In this document: piece by piece, positions 8,348 through 17,341 of the stretch
How positions within the stretch are numbered: the stretch's first letter is position 1
Layout: every line of letters starts with the position of its first letter
NCBI RefSeq assembly: GCF_035989885.1
Contig: NZ_CP108518.1
Span: forward strand, 3,764,501-3,828,500
Length of the DNA: 64,000 nucleotides
Source: Streptomyces sp. NBC_01232
GTDB taxonomy: Bacteria > Actinomycetota > Actinomycetes > Streptomycetales > Streptomycetaceae
Reading direction: 5' to 3'
Translations under genes and position numbers: made by a program
The notes under the pieces: generated by a model
Database searches by the model: none
What the model saw: the letters and a program-made list of their open reading frames with translations, nothing else
What the model was told of the DNA's origin: nothing

Positions 8348-9415
8348 TCAGAAGGTCAGCACCCCGCGCGCCACCCGCCCGTGATGGGCGTCGTCCGCGG
8401 CCTTGGCGAAGTCCTCGACCGGATAGACCTCGGTCACCAGCTCGTCCAGCAGCAGCCGGCCCTGCCGGTACAGCTCGGCGTACAGGGCGATGTCGCGCTG
8501 CGGGCGCGAGGAACCGTACCGGCAGCCCATGATCGTCTTGTCGAGGTACATGGACGACACGAGGAAGGACGCCTCCTCCCGGAAGCCGGGCACACCGAGC
8601 AGGACCGCCTGCCCGTGCCGGTCCAGGAGGTCGATCGCCTGGCGGATCAGCTTGACGCTGCCCACGCACTCGAAGGCGTGGTCGGCGCCGGTCGGCAGGA
8701 TCTCGCGCACCGCCGCCGACGAGTCGGCCACCGCGGACGCGTCGATGAAGTGCGTGGCCCCGAACTGCCGGGCCACCGCCTCCTTCGCCGGGTTCGCGTC
8801 CACCGCCACGATCGTCGTGGCACCCGCGATCCGGGCCCCCTGCAGGACGTTCAGCCCGATGCCGCCGGTGCCGATGACGACCACCGTCTCACCACGGTCC
8901 ACGCGCGCCCGGTTCAGTACCGCCCCCACCCCGGTGAGGACCCCGCAGCCGATGAGCGCCGCCGAGGTCAGCGGGATGTCGGCCGGTATCTTCACCGCCT
9001 GCACGGCGCGGACGATCGTCCGCTCCGCGAAGGAGGAGTTGGAGGCGAACTGGAAGAGCGGCTTCCCGCCCCGCGAGAACGGCTGCCCCGGCATCCCGAT
9101 CGCCTTGCGGCACATCGTCGGCCGGCCCCGGTCGCAGTCCGCGCAGGCCCCGCAGTTGGCCAGCGTGGACAGCGCCACGTGATCGCCCGGCACCACGTGC
9201 GTGACGCCCGGACCCACCGCCTCCACGACGCCCGCGCCCTCGTGCCCCAGCACCACCGGCGGCGGGAACGGAATCGTCCCGTCTATCACCGACAGGTCGC
9301 TGTGGCACAGCCCGGCCGCCCCGATCGCCACCAGCACCTCCCCCGGCCCCGGGTCCCGGATCTCCAGGTCGTCGACCACCTGGGCCTGCTTGCCGTCGAA
9401 CACGACGCCTCTCAC
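8348..9415 (-). CDS. Zinc-dependent alcohol dehydrogenase (MDR family)
   Basis: A 355-residue medium-chain dehydrogenase that oxidises an alcohol with NAD(P)+. Visible motifs: catalytic zinc Cys in AAGLCHSDL, GHEGAGVVEAVG, structural-zinc cysteines CGACADCDRGRPTMC, and the nucleotide-binding GTGGIGLN. The length and the SRPQRDI/YGSS segment resemble class III/aryl-alcohol type enzymes. The GTG start overlaps the stop of the upstream acyl-CoA dehydrogenase (GTGA), so the two are translationally coupled. It is the last gene of an SDR / acyl-CoA dehydrogenase / ADH operon running from palindrome C. An alcohol-to-aldehyde or hydroxyacyl oxidation in the pathway is inferred. Confidence 0.9.
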   Translation of the reverse strand: MRGVVFDGKQAQVVDDLEIRDPGPGEVLVAIGAAGLCHSDLSVIDGTIPFPPPVVLGHEGAGVVEAVGPGVTHVVPGDHVALSTLANCGACADCDRGRPTMCRKAIGMPGQPFSRGGKPLFQFASNSSFAERTIVRAVQAVKIPADIPLTSAALIGCGVLTGVGAVLNRARVDRGETVVVIGTGGIGLNVLQGARIAGATTIVAVDANPAKEAVARQFGATHFIDASAVADSSAAVREILPTGADHAFECVGSVKLIRQAIDLLDRHGQAVLLGVPGFREEASFLVSSMYLDKTIMGCRYGSSRPQRDIALYAELYRQGRLLLDELVTEVYPVEDFAKAADDAHHGRVARGVLTF

Positions 9416-10617
9416 CTGGACTCCTTAGGCAGGCCGAGCACACGCTCGGCGATGATGTTCCGCTGGATCTCGTCCGAGCCGCCGTAGATGGTGTCGGCAC
9501 GGGTGAACAGGAACAGGCGCTGCTCCTCGTCGAGCCCGAGTTCGTACGGCAGCCCGGGCGCCCAGGCCGCCGGCCCGGCGGTGGCCGCAGCTCCTCGGAC
9601 CTCCACCGCCAGCTCCCCGAGCCGCCGGTGCCAGCCGCCCCACAGCAGCTTGGCCACGCTGGGCGCGCCGGGGTCCCCCGCGGAGGAGGCCAGGGTCCGC
9701 AGCGCGTTCCACCGCATCGTGCGCAGCTCGGCCCACTGCCGGACCAGCCGGTCCCGCAGTACGGGGTCCCCGGCGCCGGAGGCGGCCCGCGCCGCGTAGG
9801 CGGCCAGGACCCGCTCCAGTTCCGCCGCGAACCCGATCTGCTGGACCAGGGTCGAGACCCCCCGCTCCAGGGCGAGCAGCCCCATGGCCACGGTCCAGCC
9901 GTCGCCCTCCGCGCCGACGACCCCGGCCGCGACCGCTCCGTCGAAGAAGACCTCGTTGAACTCGCTCGTCCCCGACATCTGCCGGATCGGCCGGACCTCG
10001 ACGCGGCCGGGCTGGTCCATCCGTACGAGGAGGAACGACAGGCCCCGGTGGCGGCGCGAGCCGGGCTCGGTGCGGGCCAGGACGAAGCACCAGTCCGCGT
10101 CGCGGGCGAGCGAGGTCCAGATCTTCTGGCCCGTCACCCGGTACCGCCCGTCCGCCGCGTCCCGTACCGCGGCCGTACGGATCCCCGCGAGGTCGGACCC
10201 GGCGCCCGGCTCGCTGTAGCCCTGGCACCACAGCTCCTCGCCCCGCGCGATGCCGGGCAGGAAGCGGCCCTGCTGCTCGGGGGTCCCGTAGGCGATGAGC
10301 GTCGGGGCGAGGAGGTTCTCACCGATGTGGCCGACCCGGCCGGGCGCGCGCAGGGCCGCGTACTCCTCGGCCCACACCACCTGGCCGGTCAGCGACAGCC
10401 GGCGGTTGCCCCACCCGTCGGCCTGCCAGCCCTGCCCGATCCAGCCTCCCCGGCCCAGCTCGCGCTCCCACTCGCGCCGGGCTTCGATGCCCTCGTGCTC
10501 GCTGCCCGGCCCGCCCAGGCCGAGGACCCCCGCGTACGGGCCCACGAGGTGCTCCGCCAGCCACGCCCGGGCGCGCCCGCGCAGCTCCTCGTCCTCGGCC
10601 CCGAAGCTGAATTCCAC
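9412..10617 (-). CDS. Acyl-CoA dehydrogenase
   Basis: A 401-residue FAD-dependent acyl-CoA dehydrogenase. It has the N-terminal helical domain, the middle beta domain with WCQGYSEPGAGSDLAG and ITRxKIWTS-like TGQKIWTSLA, and the C-terminal domain ending YGGSDEIQRNIIAERVLGLP, the signature of this family. It introduces the alpha,beta double bond in an acyl-CoA. The GTG start lies 33 bp downstream of the SDR stop. It overlaps the ADH gene by 4 bases. Its C-terminal segment and size place it among the bacterial FadE-type enzymes associated with cyclic or steroid-like substrates rather than short-chain BCAD enzymes (inference). Confidence 0.9.
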   Translation of the reverse strand: MEFSFGAEDEELRGRARAWLAEHLVGPYAGVLGLGGPGSEHEGIEARREWERELGRGGWIGQGWQADGWGNRRLSLTGQVVWAEEYAALRAPGRVGHIGENLLAPTLIAYGTPEQQGRFLPGIARGEELWCQGYSEPGAGSDLAGIRTAAVRDAADGRYRVTGQKIWTSLARDADWCFVLARTEPGSRRHRGLSFLLVRMDQPGRVEVRPIRQMSGTSEFNEVFFDGAVAAGVVGAEGDGWTVAMGLLALERGVSTLVQQIGFAAELERVLAAYAARAASGAGDPVLRDRLVRQWAELRTMRWNALRTLASSAGDPGAPSVAKLLWGGWHRRLGELAVEVRGAAATAGPAAWAPGLPYELGLDEEQRLFLFTRADTIYGGSDEIQRNIIAERVLGLPKESR

Positions 10618-10650
10618 GCCGCTCCCCCTTTGGTCCGGTCCGGTCCGCGT

Positions 10651-11562
10651 CTACGCGTTGGGGCGGTCCTTGGCGGCCGCCGCCTTGGCCATGGCCTCCA
10701 GCTGCGCGAGCATCGGCATCGGGTCGGTGCCGACCGTGCCGGGGAGGAAGTCGGCGATCTTCTCCGGCGTCCAGGCGCCCTCGGCGTAGCCGGCGCGCAG
10801 CTCGCGCGGCTGCGCCCAGACGGCGATCTTCGGGCCGGCGATCGTGTAGACCTGCCCGGTGATGTCCTCGGCCCTGGCCCGGTCGCTGAGCAGGTAGGTG
10901 ACGAGCGCGGCCACGTCCTCGGGCTCGCCGATCTCCTTGAGCTCCATGGGGACGTTCGCGGACATGCGGGTGCGGGCGACGGGTGCGACGGCGTTGGCGG
11001 TGACCCCGTACTTGGCCAGGCCCAGCGCGGCGGAGCGGACGAGCGAGATGATCCCGCCCTTGGCCGCGCTGTAGTTGGCCTGGGCGACGGAGCCCTGGTG
11101 GTTGCCGCTGGTGAAGCCGATCAGGGTGCCCGAGCCCTGCCGGCGCATGACGGCGGAGGCGGCGCGGAACACGGTGAAGGTGCCCTTGAGGTGGGTGGCG
11201 ATGACCGGGTCCCATTCCTCCTCGGCCATGTTGAACAGCATCCGTTCGCGCAGGATGCCGGCCACGCACACGACGCCGTCGATGCGGCCGTACTGCGCGA
11301 GTGCGGTGTCGACGAGGCGCTGGCCGCCCGCCATGGTGGAGATGTCGTCGGCGACGGCGACGGCCTCCCCGCCGACGGCCAGGATCTCCTTCACCACGCC
11401 GTCGGCGATCTCGCTGCTGGGCTCCGCGCCCTCGATCCCGACCCCGTAGTCGTTGACGACGACCTTGGCGCCCTCGGCGGCCGCGGCGAGTGCCACGGCC
11501 CGCCCGATGCCCCGGCCGGCGCCGGTGACGGCGACGACCTTGCCTGCCAAGAAGTTCCCCAC
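10651..11562 (-). CDS. SDR family oxidoreductase
   Basis: A 303-residue short-chain dehydrogenase. The cofactor motif TGAGRGIGRA is at residues 13-22, with NDYG after beta-2 favouring NAD+. The catalytic Ser/Tyr/Lys set is seen as GFTSGNHQ ... NYSAAKGG. The length and C-terminal extension are like the dehydrogenase part of peroxisomal multifunctional enzyme type 2, so oxidation of a 3-hydroxyacyl-CoA is a reasonable guess. It is the first gene of the SDR/ACAD/ADH operon. The GTG start is 22 bp from palindrome C, which it shares with the divergent cyclase-family gene. Confidence 0.88.
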   Translation of the reverse strand: MGNFLAGKVVAVTGAGRGIGRAVALAAAAEGAKVVVNDYGVGIEGAEPSSEIADGVVKEILAVGGEAVAVADDISTMAGGQRLVDTALAQYGRIDGVVCVAGILRERMLFNMAEEEWDPVIATHLKGTFTVFRAASAVMRRQGSGTLIGFTSGNHQGSVAQANYSAAKGGIISLVRSAALGLAKYGVTANAVAPVARTRMSANVPMELKEIGEPEDVAALVTYLLSDRARAEDITGQVYTIAGPKIAVWAQPRELRAGYAEGAWTPEKIADFLPGTVGTDPMPMLAQLEAMAKAAAAKDRPNA

Positions 11563-11584
11563 GTCCGGCCCCTTCCCGCGATTT

Positions 11585-11599
11585 CTGACGGACCGTTAG
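11585..11599. promoter_or_regulatory. Candidate operator copy C (CTGACGGACCGTTAG)
   Basis: One mismatch from perfect symmetry. It lies in the 120-bp divergent region, 22 bp from the SDR start and 83 bp from the cyclase-family start, and could control both directions. Confidence 0.75.
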
Positions 11600-11682
11600 A
11601 TTCTATGGGTAGTCAGATGTGCGAGCACAAGCCCTCGTTGCCGTCGTAACCGCCACATCCACGCAAGGAGCTGTCGACGCCC

Positions 11683-12609
11683 ATGACCCTGCCCGCCGAG
11701 TTCCACGACATCGCCAAGCGCGTCAACAACTGGGGACGATGGGGCGCCGCCGACGAGATCGGCACCCTGAACCTGATCACCGACGAGGTGGTCCGGGGCG
11801 CCGCGGCGGAGATCCGTACCGGCCGCCGGATCCCGCTCGCCCTCCCGCTCAAGGAGGACGGGGTCCAGGTCGGCATGATCCCGGGCCGGATCAACCCACT
11901 GCACACGATGGTGCAGATCAACCAGGAGCTCTTCGGGCCCGGCACGGTGGCGTGCAGCGACGACGCCGTGAGCATGGGCCTCCAGGCGGGCACCCACTGG
12001 GACGCCCTCACCCACGTCTCGCACTCGGGAAAGATCTACAACGGCCGCCCGGCCGGCACCATCACGGCGCACGGCCGCGCCGAGTTCAGCGGCATCGACA
12101 AGGCCGGCCACATCGTCTCGCGCGGAGTCCTCCTCGACGTGGCGCGCGCGAAGGGGCTGGACCGGCTGCCGGGCGGCCACGCGGTGACGCCCGGGGACCT
12201 CGCGGAGGCCGAGGAGTTCGGCGGGGTGACCGTCCGCCCCGGCGACATCGTCCTGGTCCGCACCGGCCAGATACAGGTCTACCTGGCGGGCGACAAGCAC
12301 GGCTACGGCTTCCCCTCGCCCGGGCTGTCGGTCCGCACACCCGAGTGGTTCCACGCGCGGGACGTGGCGGCCGTCGCGAACGACACCCTGACCTTCGAGA
12401 TCTTCCCGCCGGAGATCGAGAACCTGTGGCTGCCCGTGCACGCCCTCGACCTGGTCGAGATGGGCATGCACCAGGGCCAGAACTGGAATCTCGAAAAGTT
12501 GTCCACAGCCTGTGCAGAAGAAAACCGCTACGCGTTCCTTCTCTCCGCGATGCCGGAACCGTTCGTCGGCGGTACCGGCACTCCGGTGGCCCCGGTGGCC
12601 CTCCTCTGA
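11683..12609 (+). CDS. Cyclase family protein (kynurenine-formamidase-like hydrolase)
   Basis: A 308-residue protein of the PF04199 cyclase family, which comprises metal-dependent amide or lactone hydrolases such as KynB and isatin hydrolase. The metal-binding motif HWDALTH (GTHWDALTHV) is intact near residue 107, and PGDIVLVRTG and the C-terminal HALDLVEMGMHQGQNW segment are typical. The divergent promoter carries palindrome C. By context it probably opens a ring or hydrolyses an intermediate of the CoA pathway; it is not a tryptophan-pathway enzyme by location. The start ATG follows CAAGGAGC. Confidence 0.85.
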   Translation: MTLPAEFHDIAKRVNNWGRWGAADEIGTLNLITDEVVRGAAAEIRTGRRIPLALPLKEDGVQVGMIPGRINPLHTMVQINQELFGPGTVACSDDAVSMGLQAGTHWDALTHVSHSGKIYNGRPAGTITAHGRAEFSGIDKAGHIVSRGVLLDVARAKGLDRLPGGHAVTPGDLAEAEEFGGVTVRPGDIVLVRTGQIQVYLAGDKHGYGFPSPGLSVRTPEWFHARDVAAVANDTLTFEIFPPEIENLWLPVHALDLVEMGMHQGQNWNLEKLSTACAEENRYAFLLSAMPEPFVGGTGTPVAPVALL

Positions 12610-12762
12610 GTCCGTCGGGGCGGGTGCGGGGCGGGCGGCGGCGGACCGGACGACCCCGGCCACCCGCGTGCCGTGCCCAGTGGAACCATGAGGTGGACAT
12701 GACGCGTCACCGTACGCGCGTCACACCCCGTCCCCACCCCCTTCCCCGCAGGAGAAGCCCGC

Positions 12763-13452
12763 ATGGCCAACCCGTACCAGGTAACGCCGCCACCTGCCCC
12801 CAGGCGCCGCTCGGGCGGCAACGTCGTCGCCGTCATCGTCCTCGCCGTGGTCATCATCGGCGGCTACTTCCTCATGCAGTCGCTCCGCAAGGACGACGGC
12901 AAGCCGACGGCGTCCACCTCGGCCTCCCCCTCGGCCAAGCCCACCGCCAAGGACCCCGGCTCCCCCGAGTCCTCCTCCGACACCTCCAGCGCGTGGAAGG
13001 TCGGCGACTGCGGCGGCCCCGACCCGGCGAAGGCCCCCGACGGGTTCAAGCGGACGGGCTGCTCCGACTCCGGCGCCACCTTCAAGGCCATCGACATCAA
13101 GGACGCCAGCATCCTTCCGGGCTCGATCCAGTGCCCGCCCGGCACCGACCTGATGATCGAAGTCAGCATCTCCTACAACGGCGGCAAGAGCAGCGGCATC
13201 CCCACCAACACGGTCTGCGGCCGCAACCTGTCGGGCGACCACCCCGGCGACGCGGGCGCCGGCGGCGGCCAGCTGGTCAAGGGTGACTGCGTGACCTCCC
13301 AGGCCAAGGAGGTCGCCTGCAGCGGCTCGGGCGCCCAGAAGGTCCTCGGCCTCGTCAAGTCGAAGTCCGAGTGCCCCTCCGGCACCACCGACCCGATCGA
13401 GCTGACCATCGCGATCGGCCGCCCGTACGACGTGATCTGCACCGACGGCTAG
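12763..13452 (+). CDS. Membrane-anchored exported protein, LppU/SCO3897-like
   Basis: A 229-residue protein with a short Pro-rich cytosolic tail, one membrane helix (about residues 23-41, VVAVIVLAVVIIGGYFLMQ) and a Ser/Thr/Pro linker, then an extracellular Cys-rich region. Two related segments each start with a GDC motif (WKVGDC near residue 83 and LVKGDC near 168) and contain paired cysteines, suggesting a duplicated disulfide-bonded fold. A good ribosome-binding site (AGGAGA) precedes the ATG. Function unknown. It is monocistronic with a strong terminator after it and has no palindrome, so it is unlikely to belong to the catabolic regulon. Confidence 0.7.
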   Translation: MANPYQVTPPPAPRRRSGGNVVAVIVLAVVIIGGYFLMQSLRKDDGKPTASTSASPSAKPTAKDPGSPESSSDTSSAWKVGDCGGPDPAKAPDGFKRTGCSDSGATFKAIDIKDASILPGSIQCPPGTDLMIEVSISYNGGKSSGIPTNTVCGRNLSGDHPGDAGAGGGQLVKGDCVTSQAKEVACSGSGAQKVLGLVKSKSECPSGTTDPIELTIAIGRPYDVICTDG

Positions 13453-13471
13453 ACAGCTGCCGAAAGGCCGT

Positions 13472-13511
13472 CCGCCCGCCGTCCCGGCACGACGCCCGGG
13501 ACGGCGGGCGG
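13472..13511 (+). terminator. Terminator hairpin after LppU-like gene
   Basis: A 15-bp perfect stem (CCGCCCGCCGTCCCG with its complement) and a 10-base loop, 20 bp past the stop codon. Confidence 0.85.
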
Positions 13512-13566
13512 CCGCAGGCGCCGAAAAGCGCGTGCCGCACCCTCCGCGAAGGCGCAGACTCACCCC

Positions 13567-14184
13567 ATGGCGGACATGCGGGCATTGCGGGAAGCGGTCG
13601 ACGAGTGGGCGGGCGGCGGCACCGGCGAGGCCGCGGGCGAGCTGGCCGCCCACTTGAACGTACGGACGGCGGTCCTGCTGGAGGGCCCCAGCGACCTCGC
13701 GGCCGTCGAGGCGCTCGCCGAACGGCGCGGCCGCGACCTCGCCGCCGAGGGCGTGTGCGTCGTGTCGATGGGCGGCGCGATGAGCGTGGCCCGCTACACC
13801 GGCCTCCTCGGCCCGCCCGGCCTGGGCCTGCGCCTGACCGGACTGTGCGACGAGAACGAACAGCCCTTCTACGACCGCGCCCTGGAGCGGGCCGGAGCTC
13901 CCCGCGAGGGCTTCTTCGTGTGCGTGGCGGACCTGGAGGACGAACTCATCCGCGCCCTGGGCACCCCGCGGATCGAGGACATCCTGCGGGCCGAGGGCGA
14001 GCTCCGCTCCTGGCAGACCTTCGTACGCCAGCCCGCCCAGCGCGGCCGGGCCCGGCCGCAGCAGTTGCGGCGCTTCCTGGGCACGACGAAGGGCCGCAAG
14101 ATCCGCTACGGCCGCCTCCTCGCCGAGGCCCTCGCCCCCGAAGAGGTACCGGCCCCGCTCGACGGTCTCCTCGCGAGCGTGTGA
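13567..14184 (+). CDS. TOPRIM-domain protein (OLD-like nuclease C-terminal type)
   Basis: A 205-residue protein with a stand-alone TOPRIM fold: the Glu motif in TAVLLEGPSDLAAVEAL (from about residue 33), the glycine turn VSMGGAMS, and the acidic motif GLCDENEQ standing for the usual DxD. Such domains occur in OLD nucleases and as small ATP-dependent-nuclease-like proteins in Streptomyces; the ATPase half is absent here. A DNA-processing or nucleotidyl-transfer role is plausible but unproven. It is monocistronic. No partner ATPase is adjacent; the next gene is a convergent HATPase of the anti-sigma type. Confidence 0.75.
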   Translation: MADMRALREAVDEWAGGGTGEAAGELAAHLNVRTAVLLEGPSDLAAVEALAERRGRDLAAEGVCVVSMGGAMSVARYTGLLGPPGLGLRLTGLCDENEQPFYDRALERAGAPREGFFVCVADLEDELIRALGTPRIEDILRAEGELRSWQTFVRQPAQRGRARPQQLRRFLGTTKGRKIRYGRLLAEALAPEEVPAPLDGLLASV

Positions 14185-14378
14185 CCCGGTCCGGCCCCCT
14201 CCCCGGGAGGGGGCGCGGCGGGTTCTGCGGGTGGCGGCGGCGCGCATGCACGCCCCGAGCGCGGCACGGCAGCCGCCACCCCACGACCCGCACTCGTCAA
14301 GGCCTGTCCTTGGCGTCCCCTCGCGTCGAATCGCTCCACACCAGGGTGATCAAGATGTGACGAACCGTCAACACCTCG

Positions 14379-14855
14379 TTAGAGGTACACGCGCGGTTCC
14401 CGTACCGGGGAGTGACATTCCGGCGCGCCGTCCGAGTGGTGCTCGGACGCGCAGTCCGAGGCCGATTTCTCCGCACGGTCGATCTCGCACCAGATCTGTT
14501 TGCCCGCGCCCTCGCGCGACCAGCCCCAGCGGTCCGCCAGCCCGTCGACCAGCTCCAGGCCGCGCCCGCCCGTGTCCTCGCCGCAGGCCTGCCTGCGGGC
14601 CGGTGCCCGGTCGCTCGCGTCGGCCACCTCCACCCGGACCCCGGGCCCCCCGAACAGCATCCTCAGCACGGCCGGACAGCCCGTGTGCACGACCGCGTTC
14701 GTGACCAGTTCGGAGATCAGCAGGATCAGCGTCTCGGCGAGCGGCTCGTCATCCCCTATGCCCGACCCGGCCAAACGGGACCGGGCCCACCGGCGGGCCC
14801 GGCCGACCTCGGCGGGATCCGCTCCGACCTCCAGCTGAACCTGAAGCACCTGCAC
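14379..14855 (-). CDS. ATP-binding protein, RsbW/HATPase_c_2 type
   Basis: A 158-residue GHKL ATPase domain with N-box ELVTNAVVHT (about residue 50), G1-like VEVADAS and G2-like GGRGLELVDGLADRWG. This is the compact form very common in Streptomyces, where such proteins act as anti-sigma or serine-kinase-like switch factors. No anti-anti-sigma or sigma gene is adjacent, so the partner is unknown. The start is GTG with a weak ribosome-binding site. The last 30 residues are a polar tail. A TGACG-AAC-CGTCA sequence lies 9 bp past its stop but no gene starts there. Confidence 0.85.
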   Translation of the reverse strand: MQVLQVQLEVGADPAEVGRARRWARSRLAGSGIGDDEPLAETLILLISELVTNAVVHTGCPAVLRMLFGGPGVRVEVADASDRAPARRQACGEDTGGRGLELVDGLADRWGWSREGAGKQIWCEIDRAEKSASDCASEHHSDGAPECHSPVREPRVYL

Positions 14856-15278
14856 CGCTCACACCATCCGAACCGGCGGACACTTCGCCTCGCGACCGAC
14901 GGGATCACCTGGGGGTACCTCCGGGCGGTAACCCGGGGGGAGTGATCCCCTTGCGGAGCAGCATGGTTGACGTACAGTCACCACAACAAGCGCTTCGGGC
15001 ATATTCCCGCGCGAAGGAGTGGGCGTGGTGCATACTGTGCGACGCTCGCGCCGCTCAACCGCTCGCATTCGTGGGAGCGTACCGGAGCAGGCCCCTCCTT
15101 CCGGGCCGCAATCGGGCGTCGAAGGACACAAACCGATATCAACTCTCTGTAATCGGACATGCGTCCCGCGCCGTCCCTCCCGTGCCTCGACGTCACAGCG
15201 AGCGACGACCGCCGAGGCCTCCCGGCCCGCGCGCCGGTGTGCCCCGGGGCCAGCCCCGGGCCCGACCCGGCCGCCGCG
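14856..15278. other. Intergenic region, no supported gene
   Basis: 423 bp between two minus-strand genes. Short open frames on both strands have poor third-position GC and no convincing ribosome-binding sites. AT-richer stretches around 14,966-15,035 could hold the promoter of the HATPase gene. No hairpin strong enough to call a terminator was seen. Confidence 0.5.
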
Positions 15279-16178
15279 CTACCCCGCCGAGCCCAGCAGT
15301 TCCTGCGCCAGCAGCTCCTCCGCCTGCGCCGCCGTACGCCACTGCTCCGCCCGCACCCAGGCCCGCTTGAGGTGCAGGTGCACGTCCGCCTCCCAGGTGA
15401 AGCCCATCCCGCCGTGCACCTGCAGACAGTCCCGCGCGCCCCGCACGGCCGCCCCGTCCGCGAGGAGCTTGGCCGCCGCCACCTCACCGGGATCCCCCGT
15501 CACCGCCGCCGCGTAGACCGCCGTACGGGCCACCTCCGCCCGCACCAGCATCTGCGCGCACAGGTGCTTGACCGCCTGGAACGCCCCGATCGGCTGCCCG
15601 AACTGCTCGCGCTCACCCGCGTACCGCACCGCCAGCTCCACCGTGCGCAGTGCGCTCCCGACCTGCAGCGCGGCCGTCAGCAGCGCCCCCGCCTCGCGGT
15701 ACGGCGAGACGTCGCCCACCGCCACCGCCACCCGGTGCAGCGGCGTCAGCGGGTCCACCGAACGCACCGGCTCGCCGGCCGGCACCCCGGACGCCCCCAG
15801 CACCGCGTCCGCGTCCGCGAGGTGGGCCACCAGCGGCCCGTCCAGGTCGAAGGCGCTCACCACGGCCGTCCCGGCCGCCGCGCCCGGCACCACCCCGGCG
15901 GCCAGGTGCGTGGCCACCAGCGGCCCCGGCACGAGCGCCCGCCCGGCCTCCTCGAAGACCAGGACCGCCTCCGGCAGCCCCAGACCCACACCGCCCTCCG
16001 CCTCCGGCAGGCGCAGCGCGAAGAAGCCCGCCTCGCCCAGCTCCCGCCACAGCGCGCGGTCCACGCCGGCCCCGGTGTCGACCGAAGCCCGCAGTGCCTC
16101 GCGCCCGTACCGCCCCGCCAGCAGGTCCCGTACGCCCGCCCGCAGGTCCTTCTGGTCCTCGGTCGGCTGGAAGTCCAT
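15279..16178 (-). CDS. Acyl-CoA dehydrogenase, short partner subunit
   Basis: A 299-residue acyl-CoA dehydrogenase family protein, about 80-90 residues shorter than the usual enzyme. It starts MDFQPTEDQKDLRAGVRDLL and ends with LQVHGGMGFTWEADVHLHLKRA-like sequence (CLQVHGGMGFTWE). The middle beta domain lacks the usual xGxSD/FAD loop seen in its neighbour. It lies 5 bp after the full-length acyl-CoA dehydrogenase. Adjacent long/short pairs in actinobacteria form alpha2beta2 heterotetramers sharing the FAD sites, so I infer this is the partner chain. It is the last gene of the amidohydrolase/ACAD/ACAD operon. Confidence 0.85.
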   Translation of the reverse strand: MDFQPTEDQKDLRAGVRDLLAGRYGREALRASVDTGAGVDRALWRELGEAGFFALRLPEAEGGVGLGLPEAVLVFEEAGRALVPGPLVATHLAAGVVPGAAAGTAVVSAFDLDGPLVAHLADADAVLGASGVPAGEPVRSVDPLTPLHRVAVAVGDVSPYREAGALLTAALQVGSALRTVELAVRYAGEREQFGQPIGAFQAVKHLCAQMLVRAEVARTAVYAAAVTGDPGEVAAAKLLADGAAVRGARDCLQVHGGMGFTWEADVHLHLKRAWVRAEQWRTAAQAEELLAQELLGSAG

Positions 16179-16183
16179 GCCCC

Positions 16184-17341
16184 TCACCGGCCCTTCGGGA
16201 GGCCGAGGATCCGCTCGGCGACGATGTTCTGCTGGATCTGCGAGGTGCCCGCGGCGATCGTGTACGAGAGGGACGACAGCCGGTCCAGGACCCACCCCTC
16301 CTCCAGGGAGAGGGACGAGGCCCCGAGGACCTCCGCGGCCGTGTCGTACAGCTCCTGGCGCGCGTGCGAGTAGGCGAGCTTGAAGACGGAACCGCCGATG
16401 CCCGGGACCCCGCCGGCCGACCGCTCGGCCTCGCTGACGTTCCACTGGGTGAGCCGCCACAGCGCGCCGAACTCCCCGTACAGCCGCCCCAGCCTGCGCC
16501 GCAGCACCGGATCGTCCCACCGGCCGTTGGCCTTCGCCGTCCGGGCCAGTTCCCCCAGGGTCCGGCGGCAGGCGACGACCTCGCCGACGAAGGCGGTGCC
16601 CCGCTCGAAGGACAGCGTGACCATGGTGACGCGCCAGCCGTCGTTCTCCGCACCGACCCGGTCGGCCACCGGGACCCGCACCTCGTCGAGGAACATCTCC
16701 GCGAACTCCGCCGAGCCGGCGAGCGTGCGCAGCGGCCGCACCGTCACCCCCGGCGCGTCCATCGGCATGGCCAGCCAGGAGATCCCCCGGTGCTTGGGGG
16801 CCGACGGATCGGTGCGCACCAGCAGCTCGCACCAGTCGGCGACCTCCGCGTGCGAGGTCCAGATCTTCGACCCAGTGATCACGTAGTCGTCGCCGTCGCG
16901 CACGGCCCGCGTCCGCAGGGAGGCCAGGTCCGACCCGGCGTCCGGCTCGCTGAATCCCTGGCACCACACCTCGTCGCCGCGCAGCACGGGCGGCAGCCAG
17001 CGCGCCCGCTGCTCGGCCGTGCCCTCGGCGGCGATGGTCGGACCGGCGTGCAGCAGCCCGACGAAGTTCGCGCCGACGTACGGTGCGCCGGCGCGCTCGG
17101 TCTCCTCCAGGAAGATCAGGTGCTGGGTCGGGGTGGCCCCGCGGCCGCCCGCGTCCAGCGGCCAGTGCAGGCCCGCGTACCCGGCCTCGTACAGCCGGCG
17201 CTGCCAGCCGAGATCGTACGCGCGCCGCCCCGGCCAGTCGTCGGGGGACGGCGCGGCCGGCAGCTCGGGGAGCACCTTGGCGAGCCATACGCGCAGCCGG
17301 GCGCGGAATTCCTGCTCCTCCTCGGTGTAGGTCAGGTCCAT
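16184..17341 (-). CDS. Acyl-CoA dehydrogenase, full-length subunit
   Basis: A 385-residue acyl-CoA dehydrogenase with WCQGFSEPDAGSDLASL, TGSKIWTSHAE, and the C-terminal AAGTSQIQQNIVAERILGLP. It probably desaturates the CoA thioester of the pathway. The start ATG overlaps the amidohydrolase stop by one base (TGATG), giving tight coupling. The 5-bp gap to the short ACAD suggests that the two are made together and form a complex. Its sequence style matches the other ACAD at 9.4-10.6 kb (WCQGYSEP/WCQGFSEP), which points to related substrates. Confidence 0.9.
   Translation of the reverse strand: MDLTYTEEEQEFRARLRVWLAKVLPELPAAPSPDDWPGRRAYDLGWQRRLYEAGYAGLHWPLDAGGRGATPTQHLIFLEETERAGAPYVGANFVGLLHAGPTIAAEGTAEQRARWLPPVLRGDEVWCQGFSEPDAGSDLASLRTRAVRDGDDYVITGSKIWTSHAEVADWCELLVRTDPSAPKHRGISWLAMPMDAPGVTVRPLRTLAGSAEFAEMFLDEVRVPVADRVGAENDGWRVTMVTLSFERGTAFVGEVVACRRTLGELARTAKANGRWDDPVLRRRLGRLYGEFGALWRLTQWNVSEAERSAGGVPGIGGSVFKLAYSHARQELYDTAAEVLGASSLSLEEGWVLDRLSSLSYTIAAGTSQIQQNIVAERILGLPKGR

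Noticed and set aside
14358..14370. TGACGAACCGTCA, similar to the catabolic palindrome
   Set aside because: It fits the core but the outer C/G pair is missing and it lies between two convergent gene ends with no start codon nearby, so a role as operator is unsupported.
14859..15131. 90-codon frame just upstream of the HATPase gene
   Set aside because: Poor third-position GC, rare codons and no ribosome-binding site; treated as non-coding.
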